64,000 nucleotides of DNA from JBCCCJ01 sp039029315 (lineage in GTDB: Bacteria > Bacteroidota > Bacteroidia > J057), in assembly GCA_039029315.1 (NCBI GenBank), contig JBCCGK010000048.1, forward strand, positions 17,946 to 81,945. Reading direction: 5' to 3'. Position numbers and translations under genes: made by a program. The notes beneath the pieces were generated by a model. The model was not told where the DNA came from. It searched no databases and was given only the letters and a program-made list of their open reading frames with translations. Shown here in pieces: positions 59,118 to 64,000 of the stretch. Each line of letters begins with the position of its first letter. The stretch's first letter is position 1.

Positions 59118-60041
59118 ATGGTCATTGGGAATCCAATCTATGATACCATCTTCAAATTTATGATGGAAGATCCGGCTGTTGCGAGTCGGGTGATTGGGAT
59201 GTTGATTGGAGAAGACATTTTGGAATTAGAATTTGCTGCCCAAGAACAAATACAATTGGATTCCAGTTGGCCCCTGGCGCTGTTTAGGATGGATTTTGTC
59301 GCAACAATCCGGACCAATGAAGGCAGCAAAAAAGTCTTAATAGAAGTCCAAAAAGCGAAGCGGGAAACTGATATCAGTCGGTTTCGAAGTTATCTTGGCA
59401 AACAATACAGCGATAGAAAATACGCATTGCCAATTATTACGATTTACTTTCTGGGATATAACCTGACTGATTTACCTGAGGTGGTCGTGAAGGCGCAACG
59501 TTCATTGGTTGGCATTATTTCGGGAAAAATTTATGAAGTAAAAAACGAATTTGTGGAGCGGCTGACCCATGAAGCCTATCTGATTCAGGTCAACCGACTG
59601 AAACTCCCACTTCGATCTCCCGTTGAGCGTATGTTGAGCATTTTTGATCAAAACCGTAAACTCATAGAAGAATATTTCCTCGAATATCCTGAGGAAGAAA
59701 TTCCGGAAGAAGCACGTCCCCTGGCGAAGCGATTGCAGTTAGTTACCAAAGACAAGAGCCTGAAAGAGCAACTGGAACTAGAGGCTGTCATTGAGTTTGA
59801 ATACCAACAAACCATCGGGATGCGGGAAGCAAAGATTGCCAAGGCAGAAAAAGATCGAATGGAGGCGCTGAAACGGGCAGAAGAGGCAAAGCAAGAAACC
59901 AAAGCTGCCAATCAAAGAATTCAAAATATTTTGACATCAAGTGTCCTTGCCTTACACACAGCAGGAAAAACAAAAGAAGATATTGCCCAGATGCTGAATC
60001 TCTCTGTTGAAGAAGTCAGTGACATCCTTCCCAATGTTTGA
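59118..60041 (+). CDS. Rpn/PD-(D/E)XK nuclease family protein
   Basis: The 307-residue protein has the N-terminal YDTIFKFMMEDP of the recombination-promoting nuclease/transposase-like group. The PD-(D/E)XK site is Asp59 in MDF and Glu76-x-Gln78-Lys79 in IEVQKAK. A long charged coiled coil (about 245-280) and a C-terminal helix-turn-helix-like stretch (KTKEDIAQMLNLSVEEVSDI) complete the family pattern. Members nick or cut DNA and can promote recombination; the role here is unknown. ruvX follows 2 nt after the stop. Confidence 0.9.
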   Translation: MVIGNPIYDTIFKFMMEDPAVASRVIGMLIGEDILELEFAAQEQIQLDSSWPLALFRMDFVATIRTNEGSKKVLIEVQKAKRETDISRFRSYLGKQYSDRKYALPIITIYFLGYNLTDLPEVVVKAQRSLVGIISGKIYEVKNEFVERLTHEAYLIQVNRLKLPLRSPVERMLSIFDQNRKLIEEYFLEYPEEEIPEEARPLAKRLQLVTKDKSLKEQLELEAVIEFEYQQTIGMREAKIAKAEKDRMEALKRAEEAKQETKAANQRIQNILTSSVLALHTAGKTKEDIAQMLNLSVEEVSDILPNV

Positions 60042-60043
60042 AT

Positions 60044-60457
60044 ATGCCTAGAATCCTCAGCATAGATTATGGTCGCAAAAGAACAGGTCTTGCCTGGACA
60101 GATCCGATGCAGATCATTGCTACCGCTTTGCAAACAGTAGAAACAGCCAAACTCAAATCTTTTCTTCAGGGTTTGCTGAAGAAGGAAGAAATCGAGGCAG
60201 TAGTATTGGGCTATCCGACGAGGGTTGATGGCAGCGATTCCCATATTACAGAAGAAGTTCGGGAGTTTGCGGCCTATTGGGAAAAGACTTATCCCACAAT
60301 TCCTATTCATTTGTGGGATGAGCGCTTCACCTCTCAGTTGGCCAAACAAGCCCTGATCGATTCGGGCGTGAAGAAAAAAAAGCGCAGGGATAAGGGATTA
60401 ATTGACCAGGTGAGTGCGACCATCATCCTTCAGGAGTTTATGAACAGCGAACTGTGA
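60044..60457 (+). CDS. ruvX: YqgF/RuvX family putative Holliday junction resolvase
   Basis: The 137-residue RNase H-fold protein has Asp8 in LSIDYGRKRTGLAW, Glu in VVLGYPTR followed by HITEEV, a second acidic centre in LWDERFTS, and a C-terminal LIDQVSATIILQEF with the last catalytic Asp. It is linked to pre-16S rRNA 5'-end processing and possibly to resolution of DNA junctions. The ATG at 60044 starts 2 nt after the Rpn stop codon. Its own stop overlaps the GTG of the next gene. Confidence 0.92.
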   Translation: MPRILSIDYGRKRTGLAWTDPMQIIATALQTVETAKLKSFLQGLLKKEEIEAVVLGYPTRVDGSDSHITEEVREFAAYWEKTYPTIPIHLWDERFTSQLAKQALIDSGVKKKKRRDKGLIDQVSATIILQEFMNSEL

Positions 60458-62013
60458 ACATACAAGAAAGAATCCGTCAACTGGCAGAAGGTCTGAGTTA
60501 TCAGGTCTATGAAAAGGGAAAAATCGTCCGGCTGTCCTTGCTGTCGGCCATTGCAGGGGAAAGCATTTTTTTGTTAGGTCCTCCGGGTGTGGCAAAAAGT
60601 ATGATCGCCCGCCGTTTGAAATATGCTTTCCACGGAGCCAAATCCTTCGAATATCTGATGGGAAAGTTCAGTACACCTGATGAGGTGTTTGGGCCAGTCT
60701 CTATCAGCAAACTCAAAAATGAAGACAAATACGAGCGGCTGACCGACAGTTATCTGCCAGGAGCGAACATTGTTTTTCTGGATGAGATCTGGAAGGCTAG
60801 TCCCCCGATTCAGAACGCTCTGCTGACAGTTTTGAATGAAAAAATCTTTCGCAATGGGGAGCAGGAATTTCAGGTAGACATCCGAGGACTGATTTCAGCT
60901 TCGAATGAACTGCCGCTGAGGGGCGAAGGGCTTGAAGCCCTGTGGGACCGTTTTTTGCTGAGATTGATTGTTGGCAATATTGAAGATGAAACGCTGTTTA
61001 ATGAATTGCTGTCTCTTCCAGGCAAAACGACCTATGTCGATCCAGTTGAACCTTCATTGAAGATCACAGACGAGGAATACAAGGATTGGAATGAGCAAAT
61101 CGGCGAGATCCAACTCCCTGTCCACATCCTGGGATTGATCAACCATTTGCGAAGAAGTATTCGCCAGAGAAACCAAAGTTCGGACTTGGAGCATCAGATG
61201 TACGTGTCTGACAGACGCTGGCGAAAGATCTCACACTTGCTCAGGGCTTCAGCTTTTCTCAATGGCCGTAATGAGGTGCATGTGATGGACTGTTTTCTGA
61301 TTGCAGATTGCATTTGGGATCAGATCGAGCAAATGGAAGAAGCCAATGCTTTGGTCCTTGGAAGCATTGCCAATTATGGCTATCACAGATTGGTCAACCT
61401 GACGCCTCTTCGAAATGAACTGGAAGAATTAAGGGAAGAGATCGCAGGAGAAACCAGAATCATTGAAGAGGAAATCATTCCTGTCATGAAAGTGTTTAGA
61501 GATCGGGCGGGAAATCCCTTTTATGCTTTGGCTGATTTTTGGAATGAAGGAACTGCTTATGTGAGAGCAACTGATTATGAAAAACTCCAGACTGAAAAAA
61601 AAGGAGTAATTCCAATTTTGGAAGATGGAGGCAAGCAGATTTATCGGGTTTTCCAGACGGTTCCTTTTGACTATGAATCAGAATTTGTGCTTCATCACAA
61701 AGGCAGGAAGGTGAACTTTGTCACCCAGGATGAAACACGAGAGGTCATTACACCTAAAGCACCATCGGATGCTTATCGTAAAATCTGGAACAGTCAGATC
61801 CAACTGATGCTGAAGCATTGTGAAGAAGGAATCAAAACCGTAGAGCAAAGAAAAGACATTGATCAACCCTATTTGTCAGGGCATTTATTTGTGGATGATG
61901 GGCTCGCAGAGCATGTCATGGACAGCCTCAACTCTATCACCCATGAACTTCTGAATCTGAAACTGGAGATTGAGAAGGTGCAGCATAGTTATGAGTCTAT
62001 CGAGCAGAATTGA
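60454..62013 (+). CDS. ravA: MoxR-type AAA+ ATPase, RavA-like
   Basis: The 519-residue ATPase starts with GTG at 60454, overlapping the ruvX stop by 4 nt (GTGA). Walker A is GPPGVAKS at residues 42-49, and Walker B is IVFLDEI at 106-112. Sensor 1 is ISASNELP, and an arginine-rich sensor 2 helix (SDRRWRKISHLLRAS) follows. After residue 300 a long helical and beta region corresponds to the RavA-specific C-terminal part. RavA works with ViaA as a chaperone-like pair on membrane or respiratory complexes in E. coli. The partner follows here, overlapping by 23 nt. Confidence 0.9.
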   Translation: MNIQERIRQLAEGLSYQVYEKGKIVRLSLLSAIAGESIFLLGPPGVAKSMIARRLKYAFHGAKSFEYLMGKFSTPDEVFGPVSISKLKNEDKYERLTDSYLPGANIVFLDEIWKASPPIQNALLTVLNEKIFRNGEQEFQVDIRGLISASNELPLRGEGLEALWDRFLLRLIVGNIEDETLFNELLSLPGKTTYVDPVEPSLKITDEEYKDWNEQIGEIQLPVHILGLINHLRRSIRQRNQSSDLEHQMYVSDRRWRKISHLLRASAFLNGRNEVHVMDCFLIADCIWDQIEQMEEANALVLGSIANYGYHRLVNLTPLRNELEELREEIAGETRIIEEEIIPVMKVFRDRAGNPFYALADFWNEGTAYVRATDYEKLQTEKKGVIPILEDGGKQIYRVFQTVPFDYESEFVLHHKGRKVNFVTQDETREVITPKAPSDAYRKIWNSQIQLMLKHCEEGIKTVEQRKDIDQPYLSGHLFVDDGLAEHVMDSLNSITHELLNLKLEIEKVQHSYESIEQN

Positions 62014-63640
62014 GGAAGAACTCTCCCAATTCATCGTTTTTGGTGGATTGATGGAAGAACAAGACCGACGTTTGACGGCGGAACAGGTTTTCCTCTATCT
62101 GTATGATCCTGGTCATCCTGCCCTTAACAAGCTATCAGAATCCAGATTGCCGAAGCAGTATCCGAATTGGTTCAATCTCCTCCAACGGCTGATGCAAGAG
62201 AAAGACCTCCAGAAACTAACCGCCAATCATGAAGATTTTGCTTTCAGCGTTGCTCGTGAAGCCCTGAACTGGTGCAGGACGACCTATCAGAAGTTTCAGG
62301 CCGAGCATGATTATTTCCAGGAAGAGACAGAGTTGAATCACTTGCGCACGCATATGCATGCCAGTCCCAGTAGTCAGTGGATCTCTACTCTTGGTAAGCT
62401 TTCTAATTGGTATCCCGAATATCAGCAAAGTTGGTCCTTCTATCGAGTAGCTATGGAGCGGCAGCAAACAAAAGAGGGAGGGACTGCTTCAGTCTTGCCG
62501 CAAGATGCTGTGATCCTCCGGCAAAACATCCTCAACGATTGGGACCGATTTCTTTCAGGCAAAAAACACAGCCTGGAAGAGGCATTCCTGGAGCAGACCT
62601 TTTCCAGCTATTATGAGGAGCTGAAAGGAAAAGTCGAGCAACTCACAGAATTGGGCGACCTATTGAATCCCTTTTACAACTTCCTGGGAGAAGCCTGGAA
62701 TGATGCCCTTGGCAATTGGAACAAGATCGACTGGATGCAGTTTGAAGAGTTTGCCCAAAACCTACAAAGAGATCATCGCCTCCGTGAGCTGGCAGAGATG
62801 CTGGGAAGATGGCAACACGCACGAAAAATGCGCCAGGAAACCCTGATGCAAAAACCGCTGCCCAAAGAAGAATGGAAGCCCAATCCATATGGCAAATCCG
62901 AAATCGTTGGGATTCATCATAGCGATCATATCAGTGCCATGCTTCCTTCAGAGATTGCTTTGTTGAGCTATCCCGAGACGGAATTGATCCTATCTAAGAA
63001 ATATGTAGAAAAAAAGCTTCTGACCTTTCAGTATCGTTCCGAGGATCTCAGTGTGAGCGAAGAGACAAAAGAAATTCCCCTGGCAGATACAGACATCGAT
63101 AGGCCGGGTCCCTTCATCATGTGCATTGATACCAGCGGATCAATGTTTGGGACACCAGAGCGGATCGCCAAGGCTTTGGCACTTGCGATTTTGGAGATTG
63201 CGCTTCAAGACAAGCGTCGGGTGTTTCTGATTTCTTTTTCTATTGGGACTCAAAGCATCGAAATGTCAGGTTTGGAAAAGGATGTCAGTCAAATGATCGA
63301 CTTTCTAAAGATGAGTTTTCATGGAGGGACAGATTTACAACCTGCTTTGGTTGAATCGCTGAATCTGATCGATCAGGAGCAATACCGAAATGCAGATGTA
63401 TTAATCATTTCTGACTTCATGATCCCACGGCTGGAGCGCAAAGTCTTTGATCGGATCCAAAAGATGCGAGTCGAGCGAGCCACACATTTCCATAGCCTTC
63501 ATATTACTCGTAGACCCGACCCCAATGCCACACCCATTGCCATCTTTGACCATCATTGGGTCTATGATATCGACAATCCCAAGGTGATTCGACAGACAGT
63601 GGCGCAGTTTGAGACATTCAGCCAGGAAGAGAAAAGATAA
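61991..63640 (+). CDS. viaA: VWA-domain protein, ViaA-like
   Basis: The 549-residue protein starts at ATG 61991 (a TTG at 61970 is in frame). Residues 1-330 are helical, as in ViaA. The C-terminal VWA domain (about 373-545) has the MIDAS motif DTSGSM at 380-385, then a threonine in FHGGTDLQPAL and an acidic site in VLIISDFM. VWA proteins paired with MoxR ATPases act as metal-dependent substrate adaptors. It overlaps ravA by 23 nt. A short mobile element begins 3 nt after the stop. Confidence 0.9.
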   Translation: MSLSSRIEEELSQFIVFGGLMEEQDRRLTAEQVFLYLYDPGHPALNKLSESRLPKQYPNWFNLLQRLMQEKDLQKLTANHEDFAFSVAREALNWCRTTYQKFQAEHDYFQEETELNHLRTHMHASPSSQWISTLGKLSNWYPEYQQSWSFYRVAMERQQTKEGGTASVLPQDAVILRQNILNDWDRFLSGKKHSLEEAFLEQTFSSYYEELKGKVEQLTELGDLLNPFYNFLGEAWNDALGNWNKIDWMQFEEFAQNLQRDHRLRELAEMLGRWQHARKMRQETLMQKPLPKEEWKPNPYGKSEIVGIHHSDHISAMLPSEIALLSYPETELILSKKYVEKKLLTFQYRSEDLSVSEETKEIPLADTDIDRPGPFIMCIDTSGSMFGTPERIAKALALAILEIALQDKRRVFLISFSIGTQSIEMSGLEKDVSQMIDFLKMSFHGGTDLQPALVESLNLIDQEQYRNADVLIISDFMIPRLERKVFDRIQKMRVERATHFHSLHITRRPDPNATPIAIFDHHWVYDIDNPKVIRQTVAQFETFSQEEKR

Positions 63641-63643
63641 GAG

Positions 63644-63774
63644 GGGTGTACGTCAAATGTCCCATTTGTTTCCTAGCATGTGGGGTCGTTTCTCTTTTTG
63701 AGGAGAAACGGGGCAGTGCGGAAGAGGTTTTGAAACAAGGCAATCTCTTTGATTGGGAAATCTGACGTACACCC
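63644..63774. mobile_element. 131-bp MITE with 21-bp terminal inverted repeats
   Basis: The ends GGGTGTACGTCA (63644-63655) and TGACGTACACCC (63763-63774) are perfect 12-bp inverted repeats. They extend to 21 bp with two mismatches. The flanks GATAAGAG (63636-63643) and GATAAAAG (63775-63782) look like an 8-bp target duplication with one difference. An internal stem, GTTTCTC (63688-63694) with GAGAAAC (63703-63709), is present. There is no coding capacity. The left flank contains the viaA stop codon. Confidence 0.8.
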
Positions 63775-63780
63775 GATAAA

Positions 63781-63916
63781 AGACTGTTTTAAAATCTGTC
63801 ACTTATTTTTTGTATGCGTCTTTTTTCCTCATTCTGCGGCTTTTTTTGTTCTCATAGCACCACTATGAGGACAAAAAAGAGCCTTGCCTGAGAAAAAAAT
63901 ACACCATAAAAATTCT
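63781..63916. repeat. Dispersed palindromic repeat, copy 2
   Basis: This copy is in reverse orientation to 46831-46970 and about 90% identical by eye. It keeps the central hairpin (CTCATAG, spacer, CTATGAG near 63850-63868) and the outer end AGACTGTTTTAAAATCTGTC. Its other end differs from copy 1 from 63917 on, where an IS-like terminus begins. It touches the right flank of the 63644-63774 element. Confidence 0.75.
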
Positions 63917-64000
63917 GGTTCTGTGACAAATTCCACGGGAATGTTACCTTGGCTTTATGGAAGCTCAGGAATTCTATGAACAACTTTTGGACCTATCGCA
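63917..64000 (+). mobile_element. Probable left end of an ISL3-family insertion sequence (runs off window)
   Basis: GGTTCTGTGACAAATTCC at 63917-63934 resembles ISL3 termini, which commonly begin GGCTCTTTGTCAAA. It is followed 23 nt later by a start codon of transposase type. The right end lies outside the window, so neither the matching terminus nor the target duplication can be seen. Confidence 0.5.
63957..64000 (+). CDS. Transposase N-terminus (ISL3-like), truncated by window end
   Basis: Only 14 codons are visible, MEAQEFYEQLLDLS. The pattern F-Y-x-x-L-L-x-L at the start is what I recall from ISL3 transposases, whose next residues usually include PWxV. The position 40 bp inside an ISL3-like terminus agrees. 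The call rests on very little sequence. Confidence 0.45.
   Translation, partial: MEAQEFYEQLLDLS

Noticed and set aside
61970..61990. Seven-residue extension of viaA from a TTG
   Set aside because: An ATG at 61991 is available and the extra residues overlap ravA further without conservation.
1..64000. tRNA, rRNA, CRISPR array or replication origin
   Set aside because: I looked through the intergenic regions for T-loop sequences, regular spacer-repeat units and DnaA-box clusters and saw none. A covariance-model search would settle small RNAs.

Overview
This window looks like chromosomal DNA of a Bacteroidota bacterium. The evidence is a TonB-dependent receptor with a carboxypeptidase-regulatory-like N-terminus paired with a DUF4249 lipoprotein, a T9SS-type C-terminal sorting domain, a beta-propeller/Y_Y_Y histidine kinase followed by a LytTR regulator, a DUF3109 protein, and several promoters of the Bacteroidota type (TAnnTTTG). 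The mixture of ECF sigma factors with TPR and CHAT proteins suggests a Saprospiria- or Cytophagia-like lineage, but that placement is inference. I recognised no rRNA, tRNA or CRISPR array.

Layout. 1-8.1 kb: a truncated lipoprotein, a HAD phosphatase, the citrulline hydrolase CtlX, a DMT exporter, the overlapping pair maf-tadA, DUF3109 and uvrC. 8.1-14.3 kb: envelope proteins (beta-solenoid-like, FKBP isomerase, two tandem beta-barrel paralogues and a lipoprotein) and the protease CtpA. 14.7-18.9 kb: a PolB-like exonuclease, an MscS-type channel, an ECF sigma factor with a 66-residue companion, and a secreted protein. 19.0-24.3 kb: a TonB receptor, a DUF4249 lipoprotein and a single gene that joins an ECF sigma factor, a membrane helix, a DUF4369-like domain and a TlpA-type thioredoxin. 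24.8-31.4 kb: a glycine-rich secreted protein, then a signalling array (propeller kinase, LytTR regulator, response regulator-nucleotide cyclase). 31.4-33.6 kb: VanZ, an AT-rich hypothetical gene and a Fic protein with a palindrome at its promoter. 33.7-43.6 kb: an OmpA/PD40 protein, small secreted proteins, gamma-glutamyltransferase, threonine dehydratase and altronate dehydratase. 43.6-52.1 kb: an ECF sigma factor with a membrane/TPR partner, a T9SS cargo protein, two small secreted proteins and a 1263-residue TPR-CHAT protein. 52.2-59.0 kb: ruvB with a PAS/GAF kinase, an acyltransferase, a BASS transporter and a two-domain VOC protein. 59.1-63.6 kb: a tight run of Rpn nuclease, ruvX, ravA-like and viaA-like genes. 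63.6-64.0 kb: a pile-up of short mobile elements ending in what looks like the left end of an ISL3 insertion sequence.

Most notable are the sigma factor-thioredoxin fusion at 19037-20887, the sigma/TPR/CHAT neighbourhood at 43.6-52.1 kb, four short palindromic or terminal-repeat elements (45395, 46831, 63644, 63781), and five genes whose TAnnTTTG box lies only 4-5 nt before the start codon, which implies leaderless transcripts. Starts were moved inward from the longest open frame where a signal peptide, a promoter box or a conserved N-terminus argued for it.
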